A program made the translations under genes and the position numbers. From Anaeramoeba flamelloides (taxonomy: Eukaryota; Metamonada; Anaeramoebidae), in NCBI GenBank assembly GCA_027625915.1, contig JANTQA010000070.1:7693001-7757000 (forward strand): 64,000 nt of DNA, given 5' to 3'. The notes below the pieces were generated by a model. The model worked only from the letters and a program-made list of their open reading frames with translations, did no database searches and had not been told where the DNA came from. This document shows, in pieces, positions 47,901 to 59,015 of this stretch. Position 1 is the stretch's first letter; each line of letters starts with the position of its first letter.

Positions 47901-50900
47901 GCCTAATATCAATCATTGGGAAAAATCTATTGATCAAACTACACAGGTTAGGTAATTCAAAAAATGAAATGAAAACAAAAAACTAAAATGATGAAAAAAT
48001 AATTTTCATATTTTTCAAAAAACAAAATTATTTCGAATTTTCAGGAAATTGTATTATTGTGATTCTTTTAACTGTTTTAACTGTGTGGAAAATTTTGAAT
48101 TTTAGTTTAGTTTCTAAAGATATTATTTATTTTTTCTAACCCATTGTGTGTAAACACCTGTTTTGGGAAATTAATTTTCAAATTTTTTCAGTTATTAACC
48201 GGAAAATGACAGTAGCATGAAAATTTTTTTTTTCCTTTTACTGATTAATCAAAATCATTTACGATCTTTTTTCTTCCTTCTTTATGAAACGAATATAATT
48301 AATTTCCCAAAAGTTATAAAGTTTGAAAGTGTTGTTTGATCATGAGATTTGCCATTATAACAATCTGTAGGAAAAGTTTTTTTCTACACTCGTATTTGAA
48401 TTATTTAATGGGGACATACTTTCATCTCATTATCTTTCTATTCATCCATGCTTCACATTTATAATTTCTACTTTAAAACAAAAAATACAAAAGTTTCAAA
48501 TCTCTACTCTAACATCAACCCTACAGGAAGGTGTTTTTGAAATTTAGATATGACAATTAATCTTTAAATTTATTTCTTTTCGAAATTTGACTTAGTTTTA
48601 AAATTAAAAAGATTATGAAAAATATATTTCTATTAAGGGATTTGTTTGATCCAGAGTTTTTAAAAGAAATACTCAAACAACAATACCACCCCAATATAAG
48701 CTAAATTTCAAAAATAGGGGCAGATTTTTCATCAGAAAAAAATTTGTTTGATTGTTTTTTTTTTTTTTTTATAATAATGTATTTTACTAAAATTTTTAGA
48801 GATAATAACCAATATATAGATTAATAAATAAAAATATAGTGTAATCATTTTATTTTTTAAAAGACAAATGAAAAAAGAAAAAAATAATCATAAAAAAGTT
48901 TACCCCTCATTTTGAAATTTGGCTTAGTCTCTTATTTACTGTTTTTTTTTTTTTTTTTGATTTGAAAAAAGTCGCCAAAAAAAGAAAATGAAATCACCAA
49001 TTGTTGTCTATTGATTTATTACTCAAAAAGTTTTTTTATTTTGGCTATAATCATTAAATTTTAATTTATTGATATTCTTTTGTTTTCTTGGCAATAATTT
49101 GATTTACGATTTTCAAAAGGTTGATTTTGTTTTCTAATTTTCTTTTTTAAATGAAAAAAATCTATTTTTCACTTTTTGAAAAAGTACCATTTTTGAATTG
49201 TTTTTTAATCCTTAAAAAAAAAACAGATTTTTGGCAGCTTTAAATTATCACCTATTTCAATTAATCAAAGCTTACCAAGATTATTTTTAAAAATGTATAT
49301 AAACTAATTGAACTTTGCTGCGATTTATTCATAAAGTTCAATTTCAGTTTTAGAAAACAATATGATACTTGTATTGCAGTATTCAGTCTCTTAAATACTT
49401 ATAATAAATAAAATCAAATAATGAAAATGGAAAATGATAAAATCTATATTGTGATGATTGATATAGCAAAATGTAATTGACTCAATTAATTTTAAAATAA
49501 TTAGAAAAACGATAAAAAAAATTATTTTAAATAGCATTATCAAAAAATTTTTTTTATTAAAATATTACAAATGAGAAGGATTTGGTATCTTCCAAGGAGG
49601 ATCCTTTATCATCAATTTTAATACTCTAATCTAACATTTTCTTTTATTATTAAAAATCATACCAATAACAGATCATTGTCAAATGTTTGCAGATGATTTA
49701 ATCTTAATTATAAAAGTAAATAAAAATTAATTAATTAAAAAATTAAATTCAATATATGAAATTATTATTCAATTTGGATTAAAGCCCAATTAAGATAAAA
49801 TAGCCATTTCAAAAGTTTTTAAAAAGATTAAAAAATTGGGTATTTATTTTGAGAAAATTTCACATATAAACTCTTTTTCAAATAAAAGGGCACAGAAAAT
49901 TTCAAGAATTATTCATAATTGAATCAAAATAATTGTAGTATCATTCTAAAATATAATAAACTGTTTAAAATATAAAAAAAACACTCAACCGAATCTTTAA
50001 AACTCATTAAAACAAAACAATAAAAATTCAAACTAAATATTTTAAAAATTGATTTGTCCGATTATTTGAAATGAGAAATCTTGTTTTGTAAATTGTAAAG
50101 AAAAAAAATTATAAAATCAATAAAAACCGTTGAACAAGGTGAATTGGAAAAAAGTTCTTTATATTTTTTGATCACTTTTTACACGTCAAACTTTTGTTCT
50201 TTAAAGTCCTCATTTCCAATATAAATCCGTAATTCATCTGGGTATTTTGTTGGAGTTGCTTTGTTTTTTTTTAGGTATTTTCTTTTTTCTTTGTTCCACA
50301 CATCAATTCAATAATGATTTTTCTTAATTCCTATATCTAGCTTATACAAAATCAAACTTAAACTGTTTTCATTTTTATACTGACATATTATTTCCAAATT
50401 AGTTTCTTCTTATCTGTTTTTTTTCAATTTTCCAACTGTTCAATATCCATAAATAAAATAATAAAAATGGAAAAATGAATAATTAAAATGAAAATCACCA
50501 ATAATTAATTATCTTATTCATAATCAAATTCAATAGTATTGATTATTTGAGAGGTGTGACCTTTTGTTTGGAACAGATTTCGTTTATAATTGAAAAAAAA
50601 TTTAAATATACATATAAAAACTGCAAAAAATTATTCAATAACAATTCTCTGAATAATAGTTTAAAAATTAGATTATATTTTAATCGTTTGTATTAAGTTA
50701 AGTAAAATATGAATTATAAAATTTTCATTCTCAAATAAAACCTTAAACTATTTAAATTCTTTGGTGAATTCATGTATTACTGAAATATTCAAAATAAACA
50801 GAAATACACCTATTTTTATTTATAAAACAGATTTTAAATTCGAAAATTTGGTAATATCAATTAATAAAAAGAAATTCAAATTCAAAAATAAATTAAAAAA

Positions 50901-51751
50901 TCTATCTCTCCCCTCTCTGGAAAAATTAATAAAATTTAATCAAAGAATAAACAATAAAATTAATTGATTCAAAGAGTTTAAAGCTTCTTAAAAAGAAAGA
51001 TACATATACACATATAACGACTTGTTGAATTCTGCAAGTGCCGTAGAGTGTCTATGTTTTCCAAAATTCAAAAAAATGAAGTAAAATCAAATATTTTACT
51101 CAATTATTTTAAATTCTGGAAAAGATAATGGCCATTTTCTTTAGGTTTTCAGAAATTACAAGAAAATTTAAGAAATAAAAAGAAAAGTTAAAAAAAATCT
51201 TTTTATTTCAAAAATTAAAAAAAAGTTAAAGGTGATTTTCTAGAATTCAAAATACTTTATTTACAACAAAGATTGTACTCTATTCTTTCAAATTATGGAA
51301 AGTCAACAGACACTGGATAAACTTTTAATTTGGTCTGTAAATGATATTATTATTTTATTATTATTAATTTTATAATTATTTTTCTTGTCTTTTTTTTTTA
51401 TTTTGATAAATTTTCTTGAATTAGTCCTTTCTCTCAATTAATAAATAAATATTGCAACTAATTTTCAAAAGAAAAAAAACATGATTTTATTTTTCACTTT
51501 TTATTAAGAAGTTTTGCAAAAAACTTTACTAATTTATTTATATCTCAATAAAAGTTAATAACTTATACTTGCCAACCTATTTATTTATCCCTATATCTCT
51601 TTCCGTGTTTCTATATTTTTTACAAATTATTTTATTTAGTGACGGATCTGGAACGATTGATTATGAAGAATATATGATATATGCAAAATTACATCCAAAG
51701 ATTATGGAAAATTTAAAAATTGAGTTACCATGCCTTAGCAAAAAAAAATAA
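44949..51751 (+). CDS. Calcineurin-B-like EF-hand calcium sensor, five exons
   Basis: Exons 44949-45258, 45459-45508, 45835-45934, 46124-46280 and 51640-51751 encode about 242 residues. The protein begins MGNICPS, a good N-myristoylation signal with a nearby cysteine, then has a Lys/Ser-rich extension to about residue 65. The core resembles calcineurin B and CBL proteins: a degenerate first EF-hand (about 75-107), then three canonical loops, DSDENGKVDFDE (123-134), DINGNGQIEKSE (160-171) and DTDGSGTIDYEE (205-216), with typical spacers (SFQVYD, ELQNIVDQTF). Such proteins bind calcium and regulate a phosphatase or kinase at membranes; the partner here is unknown. Introns 1, 3 and 4 obey GT-AG with matching phase. 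Intron 4 is 5.36 kb and cuts EF loop 4. The exon 2-3 junction is off by one base under strict GT-AG. Calcineurin B itself versus a CBL or NCS relative cannot be decided. Confidence 0.88.
46452..47142. mobile_element. M3: TA-target element carrying A5
   Basis: Left tip CTGTTGTCAAAATAATCGC after TA; right tip TTTTTTTGATCACTG before TA. Without the nested 198-bp A5 plus TA it measures about 490 bp like M1. Interior landmarks GACCTATACA, GGTTTCTGAAAG and TCAAAATTGATTTGAC match M1. Confidence 0.75.
46608..46805. mobile_element. A5: 198 bp TA-target MITE, best-preserved copy
   Basis: Begins CAGTCAGTTCCACTTTTAAG and ends CCTTAAAAGCGGAATTGATTG, flanked by TA on each side. In M1 the same place reads GTTCTATTATTT uninterrupted, so the TA duplication can be read directly. 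Confidence 0.85.
47573..48107. mobile_element. W4: ~535 bp W-family element
   Basis: Flanked by TA. Left part ATTTTTAACACACCAAAATT, right part GTGTGGAAAATTTTGAATTT then TAGTT. Interior is collinear with W5 (AATTGAAATGTTGACAATTG, CTATTAGGATTTATTGATCG) and in its right part with W3. Confidence 0.7.
48108..49400. other. Intronic AT-rich filler
   Basis: Contains a solo TTAAGGGATTTG terminus-like word at 48633 and several T runs of 17-18 bases. No element pair or coding trace could be established. Confidence 0.35.
49440..50000 (+). mobile_element. LINE reverse transcriptase remnant
   Basis: Decayed non-LTR retrotransposon fragment in the same orientation as the host gene. In order: IVMIDIAKCN (RT block A, from 49448), GIFQGGSFI (the PQGS-type block B, from 49584), QMFADDLILIIK (catalytic FADD block C, from 49680), then IIQFGLKPN and KIKKLGIYFE (blocks D/E, to about 49860), followed by AQKISRIIHN. 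At least one frameshift lies between blocks A and B, and several stops interrupt the frame. The full element limits are not defined; a Lys-rich frame at 50761-50967 could be part of its 3' end. Confidence 0.7.
50001..51639. other. Rest of the long intron, possible LINE 3' portion
   Basis: The plus frame 50761-50967 (KNKLKNLSLPSLEKLIKFNQ) and the short cysteine-containing stretch after 51000 might be the C-terminal region of the LINE, but no zinc-knuckle pattern can be completed. Otherwise A/T-rich. Confidence 0.3.
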
Positions 51752-51997
51752 TACAAATTTTCATAAAAAGTTAAATTGGAAATAAAGGTTAATATAAATC
51801 GAACAAAAATTTTTTTTGAAATAAAGTATAATAAAATCTAATTTAATAATTTTAAAATAAATCCATTAATTATTTTAATATAAAGATTTTTTTTTTTGGT
51901 GTTTTTTTAAAAAAAATGGAAAAAATACTTGAAGTAAGAAAAATAAGTAAGGACAAGTGTTGTTTTGGACTTCATTGAAACTTAAATTTGAATATTG

Positions 51998-51998
<1 letters not shown>

Positions 51999-52034
<36 letters not shown>
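51999..52034. repeat. (TA)18 microsatellite
   Basis: Thirty-six bases of perfect TA dinucleotide repeat, 250 bp downstream of the calcium-sensor stop codon. Confidence 0.95.
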
Positions 52035-52035
<1 letters not shown>

Positions 52036-52484
52036 CCGTAATTAATTAGTAACAAAGGTTGATAAATTCAAAAAATGTTCCAAAACCTTTTGCTTCACAT
52101 TCCTTTTTTTATTATATTTTTTTACACAGCTTTATTTATAGACTTTTATTAGCTCCATACAAAAAATATTTCTCAAATTAGTTGGTTTTGTGAATATTCT
52201 CTGAAAGGAAATCCGGGGGAAACGAAGTAGAAACTGAATAAAAAAAATAATTTGACGTTTTTTAAATTATTTAAACATATAAAAGTAAATAAAACTTGAT
52301 TATATTAATCAGAAGTGACTAAGTTCCTATAACTTTCTGAATAAAAATAATAATTTGAATGGTTTATTTACAAAACGAAATAAGGACAGAGATTGTTCTT
52401 ATATCATTTGTAAACAATGACTATTGTTTGTATTCTTTCAGAAAATATTAACATCTCTGATTTTTTAAGATTTATCTAAGCGCC

Positions 52485-52790
52485 ATTTCACTAAAAGGGT
52501 CTCAGGCAAAAACGAAAAATTCACTTTTTTTCAAAAATCATTCAAACTTAGATTGTTTAAAAATACAAGAAATAATAAAGTTCGTATTAGAGTCGATAAC
52601 CATACAAGAAATTCATGAGCAAACGATAAATTTCAAAAAAAAAAAAATGTTAAAAAATTTTTTGGGGCCTTTCATTGGAAGAATAGTGCAAAATTTCACA
52701 ATTTCTTTGGAAAATAAAAATTGTTGACAATAAGATTTGTTAATTTGAAATCTATGAATGTTTAAAGGAATTACAATGCCTCAATTTTCT
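52485..52790 (+). mobile_element. K2: uninterrupted sister of K1
   Basis: Collinear with K1 on both sides of the W1 insertion (GGTCTCAGGCAAAAACGAAA; ACAAGAAATAATAAAGTTCG; CCTTTCATTGGAAGAATAGT). It therefore shows the site before W1 inserted. The ends of the repeat are not defined. Confidence 0.5.
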
Positions 52791-53325
52791 TAATGTTAAT
52801 TTGGAGTTTCAAAGGTTTTTTTTTTTCAAATTGACTTTTTAAAAAAAAAAATGATTAAAAGAATACAAAAAAAAAAATCAAAAAAGAAAAGAAATATACA
52901 AAATAAAAATTTTACTAAATCATAAAAAATGATAAGTTTTAAAAATTGAAAATTTATAAAGAGTAGAATAATAAATTAAAATATAAGAATATGTTCTATT
53001 TATTCAATACAAATCGGCTTCTTTGACTGGAAAAGAGTTTATTTTACCCAAAAAAAAAACCTGAAATAAAAACAAGTCTTATCAAAAATGACAGGGTTGT
53101 TGTTTTCAGTAACAACTTATAATTATGAATCTGATCTGGAAAAATTTCAAAAGTGTTATATATTTGAAATTTGTGTGTTTTTGGTGACTCAAGTGATAGA
53201 GGAAATAATTTTACAATATTTTGACTCATACGCCCACAGTAGTGGCTTTTTTGAGATAGTCCTTAAATTGAATAAATTTACATTTTTTATTTAAAAATAG
53301 TGAACAATGTTTTACATGCACTTTT

Positions 53326-54799
53326 TGTAGTAAAAATAACGACATGCTTAGTTCTCAATGTATCAAAATAAAATGTATTCTTCTATTCTGAATAAAGCTT
53401 ACAGACTAACTAATAAAAGTAATTTACAATAAACAATGAGCCAATTTAATGTTGGTTTCTTACAGTTTTATTCTTAAAAAAAATAAAATCAACAAATGTA
53501 GGTTTAAATTTAAATTCTTTCTATTAAAATAGAGCCAATTTGAGAGAATATTTTTTATTGTCAAAAAACAAAAAAAAATAAATTTTGTAAAAAATAAAAC
53601 AAAAATATCAAAAATTGTGAACGAAATTATAATCAGATTTTTAATTTTTCAAAATATTCGGAGATTAACTTTTAAAATTCATAAGAATTTAGTTATAATA
53701 TTGAATATTTGTATTAAATACAATTTTGGAATAAAACATAAGATAAAAATAACAGGTTTAATTGGTTATAATTGTTTTAGGATGTTGATTGGTGTATTTT
53801 TGACTACGGTTCAAAAGTATTATGAGTAGAGTATTTAAATGAAAGAAACCAGAATATTTAGTTATGAAATAAAATGCAATTGCTCTCCTCGTTCAAACAA
53901 AATTACTATAAAAGAATCAAATTTTAATAAGATACCTGGTAAATAAATCCAAAATTATTTTTTTAAAAAAATCATAACTTGGTGTAGTCTGCTAAATAAC
54001 ATCAAATCGAAAAGAATCTAAAAATGATATTTGCAAAATAAACTAAAATTCAAAATTTTCCACACGGCTAAAATGTTCCAAACAATCACAATAATACAAT
54101 TTCATTGAAATTGGAAATAATTTTGATTTTTGTAAAATATGAAAATCATTTTTTCATCTTTTAGTTTTTGTTTTCATTCCATTGTTTGAATTACGTAATT
54201 TGCTTCGTTGAACCAAAATTTTTCTACAAGGTTTATATTATGTTAAAATCAAGTTGTTCCAAATAGAAGAACTCAAATAAAATTAGTTGATAGTATCTAA
54301 CCATTTGATCGATCAATATTCCTAATAGAATTTAAACAAATTTACTAATGTATTTTTTTTGTTTTTGCCTCTCCAAAATTTTTGACACACCCATGATTTA
54401 TTTGTATGATAATTATTTATTTATTGTTTTGTGAGTATTGTAATTTATAAATAAGTGTTAACATTTCAATTAGTGAATGGTTCTAATTGGGTAAATCTTC
54501 GAGAAGTGATTAAATAAGTTTTTTTTTTCACAAATCGAATTTTGGTGTGTTAAAAATTATGAATTGGGGTTTAATATATACAATTAAATGAATTGAGAAT
54601 ATTATGAAAAATTTTGAACAAATTACATTCCTAATTTCAATTTTACTGAAAATATCCAGGTGTTTAGTTTCAAAATTGATTTAAAATTGGGTATACTATT
54701 TGTTAGTATATTGGATGTTACCTTGGAACAAGAAGAAAAAAAAGTGCCGATTATATTTTGAAACATAGATAATAGTTGTTGTGTGCATTTTGATCACTA
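53326..54799. mobile_element. M5: long M-family member carrying W5
   Basis: Left tip TGTAGTAAAAATAACGAC, right tip GCATTTTGATCACTA. Shares the M landmarks at both ends (ATGTTGGTTTCTTACAG; TTTCAAAATTGATTTAAAA; TTGGAACAAGAAGAAAAAAA). After removing W5 it is about 940 bp, roughly 450 bp longer than the other copies, with extra sequence at about 53540-54040. Confidence 0.6.
54041..54571. mobile_element. W5: 531 bp W-family element inside M5
   Basis: Flanked by TA at 54039-54040 and 54572-54573. Left tip AACTAAAATTCAAAATTTTC, right tip AAATTATGAATTGGGGTT. Reverse orientation relative to W4. Confidence 0.75.
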
Positions 54800-54811
54800 T
54801 ACCTTTTGTTT

Positions 54812-55060
54812 AAAGGGTTTTTCTTGGATTGATCTTCCTTCAAAAATTTGTTGAAAAAAATGACTTTTTTTGAGATCTCGAAAACGATACCAGACTTAGA
54901 TAATGAAAGGAAATTTAAATTCTTTTTGTTGATTTGATTGACACCACTATAATGGGTTATTCTTTGAAGTTAATTTGTTTCTTCTTTGAATTGATTTTGC
55001 TTTTTGTTATTAGATTCAATTATCGTTCCCACATGTTAAAAAAGTGTTAAACTTTTTTCC
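54812..55060. mobile_element. B2: right half of a B-family element
   Basis: Matches B1 from about 4925 to 5165 (GAGATCTCGAAAACGATACC, AATGGGTTATTCTTTGAAGT, GTTAAACTTTTTTCC). It ends 183 bp upstream of the eL41 start codon, so it may lie in or next to that promoter. The left half is missing. Confidence 0.6.
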
Positions 55061-55243
55061 TAAACACTTATTTTTTTTTTGTGTAAAAGTCTTTTTGTAT
55101 TTAAGTCTTACTTGGCCTTATTGTGAACCCCAAGTATTGTTTTATTTTTAAAAAGTAGAAACAGAATCATTTTATCTCTAAACAAAGAAATATCAAAAAT
55201 CATTTTTTATCATTTATACTTTAAATATAAAAAACTAATTACA

Positions 55244-55321
55244 ATGCGCGCAAAGTGGAAAAAGAAAAGAATGAGAAGACTTAAAAGAAGAAGAAGAAGA
55301 CTTAAAAAAAGAGCAAAATAA
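55244..55321 (+). CDS. RPL41: Ribosomal protein eL41
   Basis: A 25-residue protein, start MRAKWKKKRMRRLKR and end LKKRAK, ATG at 55244 and TAA at 55319-55321. eL41 is the smallest ribosomal protein in eukaryotes: a single very basic helix bridging the large and small subunits. Typical eL41 reads MRAKWRKKRMRRLKR, so the N-terminal 15 residues agree at all but one conservative position, and the length matches exactly. Context is ACAATGCG. The short coding region is recognisable among A/T-rich DNA by its Arg-rich composition (AGA/AAG/AAA codons). No intron interrupts it; an intron in the 5' untranslated region cannot be excluded. The longer opposite-strand open frame over the same place is its shadow. 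Confidence 0.95.
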   Translation: MRAKWKKKRMRRLKRRRRRLKKRAK

Positions 55322-56236
55322 AGTATCTTTTTTCTTTCTTGTTGCTTTTTTTTTTTTTTTTTTAATAAAAAATCGAGGAGCAAGAACAATAAACAAACGA
55401 AGCTGCAACAATCATCCAAATAGAACAGTTAACAGCAACACAAACTTACAATCTTAAAATAGATCATATCTTTTAAACATTTAAATAAACCTTATAAAAA
55501 AGACTTTTTTACATGATTTTTTTGTGATTTTAACTTTTGCTTTTTTTTTTTATTTTTTTTTTCTTTTGTTTCTTTTGTTTCTTTTTTGATCTTGTAAAAA
55601 AGATTTAGATACCTTTACTTTCAACAACTCCAAACAAAACGATTATGTTTTATACCTCATTCACAAACAACATTAATTTAACTTTCTTCTTTTCTCTTTT
55701 TTTCACATTTTTGAAAAGTTTTTCTTCTCTTTGCTTCCTATTTTTTGTGAAGAAAAAAAATTCTTAATACTGGTATTTGAAGTCTAAATGGGAAAATATT
55801 TTCAAATCATTTTCCTTGTTTATGACAAACAGAGTTTCCCTACAGGAGCAGGTTGTAAATTGGAATTTTGTAACAAAAAGGAAATTGTAAACCAAGTGAA
55901 AAAATTTCCCATTTGAAATTCAAATACCAGTAAAAATGAGTTACGATTTATTTTTTTATTTAAGCAAGTAATTACAAATAATATTCTTCATAATTGTTTT
56001 TATAAACAACGATACTCCAAATCTGAATCGTCTGTTTGGAAGTACACTTGCCTTTTTTTTTTTTAATAAACAATGAAATCATTTTCTGTTTCAATTACAA
56101 GTTTTGAGACAATCCAACATTAGTCTCCTTCATATTTTTTTTTCAATTCTATTCTTGAATGGAGCCTAAGACTATTTCTTTGATATTTTTTCGACAAATA
56201 TTGGAAAAGTTATATAAAATGGACTGATTTCGTTAA
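55322..56236. other. Spacer downstream of eL41
   Basis: Contains C2 and otherwise homopolymer-rich sequence. No further gene seen. Confidence 0.4.
55770..55930. mobile_element. C2: 161 bp TA-target MITE
   Basis: Begins CTGGTATTTGAAGTCTAAAT and ends GAAATTCAAATACCAG, flanked by TA on both sides. Same tips as C1 with a different interior. Confidence 0.8.
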
Positions 56237-56794
56237 GGTTTACAATCCCTGAAATTTGAAAATAGATTATCTTGAGTTGGGTGTATTGACTTGTTAATTT
56301 GGTTCTTATCTGAACGATCTTGTCCTTGGTATGGGTTTTAAAAGTGGTTCAAAATGGCGATTTTTGATAATGTTTTATTTTTTTTCTCAAATCCGAATTG
56401 AAGAATCTAAGAACAAGAGCTTGGTAGGTGTTCAAGAATAAATTTAGATTTTTAGGTCGTAGAAGAAAAAATTTTAATTACTTTTTTATCAATTAACTAA
56501 ATGAAAAAAAAATCCAATTTTTTGAAAAGCTCCAAATAAAACACAAATAAATAATTCAAAATTTCAATCAACAACCCACAAAACACATTTTTTTATAACT
56601 TACTTTATAGCTAATTAATCTTACACTCTTCAATTCGGATTTGAGAAAAAAAATAAAACATTATCAAAAATCGCCATTTTGAACCACTTTTAAAACCCAT
56701 ACCAAGGACAAGATCGTTCAGATAAGAACCAAATTAACAAGTCAATACACCCAACTCAAGATAATCTATTTTCAAATGTCAGGGATTGTAAACC
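56237..56794. mobile_element. F2: fold-back element with 166-bp arms
   Basis: Arms 56237-56402 and 56629-56794 are inverted copies with almost no mismatches (tip GGTTTACAATCCCTGA, interior AACGATCTTGTCCTTGGTAT, inner end ATCCGAATTG). The loop is about 226 bp. TTAA flanks both sides (56233-56236, 56795-56798). The low arm divergence indicates youth. Unrelated to F1 in sequence apart from the TTAAGG ends. Confidence 0.85.
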
Positions 56795-56798
56795 TTAA

Positions 56799-59015
56799 GT
56801 GACCTGAAACCACAAAATAACTATTCAGAGCCAATTTACTATAAATTTTAAAAAACAAATTTTTTTGTGTATTTGAAATTGAAAAAGGAATTAAAAAATC
56901 TCAGGAATACAAGACCTTATTTACTCTAAAAACCATTTAATAGAAATAGTTTAGTGTTTTTTTGTAAGTTTTATCAAGTTTTAGTTTTATCGAGAAAGTC
57001 AAAGTTCAACATATTTCCAAAGTATTTACAAAAAATAATTTTCTCAGAAAGAATAAAGAAATCTTTTTGTAGAAAGTCAACAAAAATACACTTTTAAATA
57101 TGAAATAATTAAGTTTTTAAATTAACCTAACGCATAAAATATACGTTTTTAAATTCCAAAAAATTAAAATAATTATTTTACACTTGAAAAAAATACATTT
57201 TCTATATTATTTTTCTCTTTCTAATCAATTTATTTATTTGGTTGAAAAGAACTAGTAAACTCTTATTTATTTATTTTTACCAAAGGAAATATATTTATTA
57301 TTTACACCCGGATACAATTCAACCTGAAATTAAAGTTCAGTTAATCAACTTTTGGAGAAATGAATTATCATTTTTTAAAAAAAGTTATTATTTCCGATTA
57401 AATCTTCTATAAAAATAATCTGATCCTTTTTGTTTGTATATTTGGATCAAATTAGAAAAAGAAAAGAATATAATACATTTTTATTTTTATGAAATCTCAA
57501 TTTTACTAATTTCTGATAGTTAATATGAACAAATAAACCTAGGAATTAAATCATCTTTTAGATTTCAATAAAATTTAAAAAAATATTGAACATTTAATAA
57601 CAGATATTTTTTTTTCAATCTTCAAGGGTTTAATAATTGATTTATTTTCTTGTATTTTGAAAAGATTATTTAATATTTTTTAGAAAATATTCTGAGTATA
57701 AACAACAAATCAAAACAATAAACACAGATATATTAATTTTTTTTAATTCAGATATCCAAATTCTACGATTATTTTCATAGGCTGGGTAGTTCCAGCAAAA
57801 ATTGATTTTTTATTTTATTTTCAATAATTTATTAACTTTCTTGAAATTTAAACGATCAAGTAATAAAAAATATTTTTTTCTATTATTTAGAGGTTAAACA
57901 ACGAAATTTCTTGTTTAAATTAGTTTAATGATACTATTTAATAACTTCTTTTATGATAATTTGTAATTTTAATTATCAATAGGGAATTCGTTTTATTTGT
58001 TTAAGAATAGTTAAAAATTGAGAGATAATAGTAAAATAGATTGATAATTTTCATTTTTTTTTTATAATAAATTCTCAGAAATCACCAGGATTATATTATT
58101 TTTTACCATTTTAACACAATCAATTTTAAAAAGTATTTTTTTTAGATTTTATGTTGAATTTTCCAGGTTTTAAAAAAGTATTTTTGGCATATTTATTACT
58201 TATTGGTTTGATTGTTTCACTTGTGTTTTTTTGTTCAATAAAGTAATGAAAAAATCGATTTGAAATCTTTTGAATAAAGAAATTATTTTTTTTCAAGTTG
58301 AAAGATATAATTGAATTTTTTTTTCAAATTAAGTCAATATTTTATACTTTATTATATCAAAATTTGCGGTTTTATGTTTTAAACTTATTTTTATACTCTT
58401 CTTTCACAAATACCAATTTTTTTTTTCTTCAAAAAATTATTTTTTTTTTTTTTGGAAAAATATTGAATTTGAAATATTTAAAATAGGAAAAATGAATCAA
58501 ACTTTTAAAAACAATAATACATTTCTGAAAATAGCTTTTAAAAATGAGTCGACATTTTTGAAAAATAGTTTTGATTGTAAAATATCTTCAAAAATTAATA
58601 TTAAACAAACAATAAATTGTATTATGAGATAATTATATACCTTTAATGATAAAAAAATATTTTGATTTTGCAAGATATGATAATTATTTTTCATAAGAGA
58701 AATCCCTTATAAAACAAATTTCTTATTACCAACAAAAGGAAGAATATAACAATTAATTATTTAATTGTCCATAAATAAACTATGAGTACAGTTACCCTCA
58801 ATAATATTATATTCGATTTATAAATAGACCAGTTAACAAAATTAAAAATAAATTTACTCTTCTTGATCTTGTAGAAATTATTTAAATCTTTTGAGTATTT
58901 TTTTTTTGTTAAAAAAAATTAATTTCAATTTTTTATTAAAATGAAGTTCTGTTTTGAAATGATTGTTTTCAGAAAATTCTTTAAAAAAACAAAAAAAAAA
59001 TAAAAATAATATAAT
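56799..59015. other. 2.2 kb AT-rich spacer
   Basis: No element ends or genes recognised. The frames 58298-58694 on both strands are Phe/Leu-rich readings of A/T tracts. It presumably contains the 3' end of the TBC gene transcript near 59015. Confidence 0.4.

Larger units (their letters stand above)
46281..51639 (+). other. 5.36 kb intron inside EF-hand loop 4
   Basis: Donor GTAATT after GACAC at 46280 and acceptor TTTATTTAG before 51640. The split codon AC|T restores the loop residue T206. It contains M3 with nested A5, W4, a LINE remnant and long poly-T/A stretches. No other gene is visible inside. Confidence 0.85.
51752..53325. other. Spacer downstream of the calcium-sensor gene
   Basis: Holds the (TA)18 tract and repeat K2; otherwise A/T-rich. 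The frames at 53044-53294 are short and without relatives. Confidence 0.4.

Noticed and set aside
55210-55419. 69-codon minus-strand frame over 55.2-55.4 kb
   Set aside because: It is the complement of the eL41 gene and adjoining T run; eL41 on the plus strand explains the sequence.
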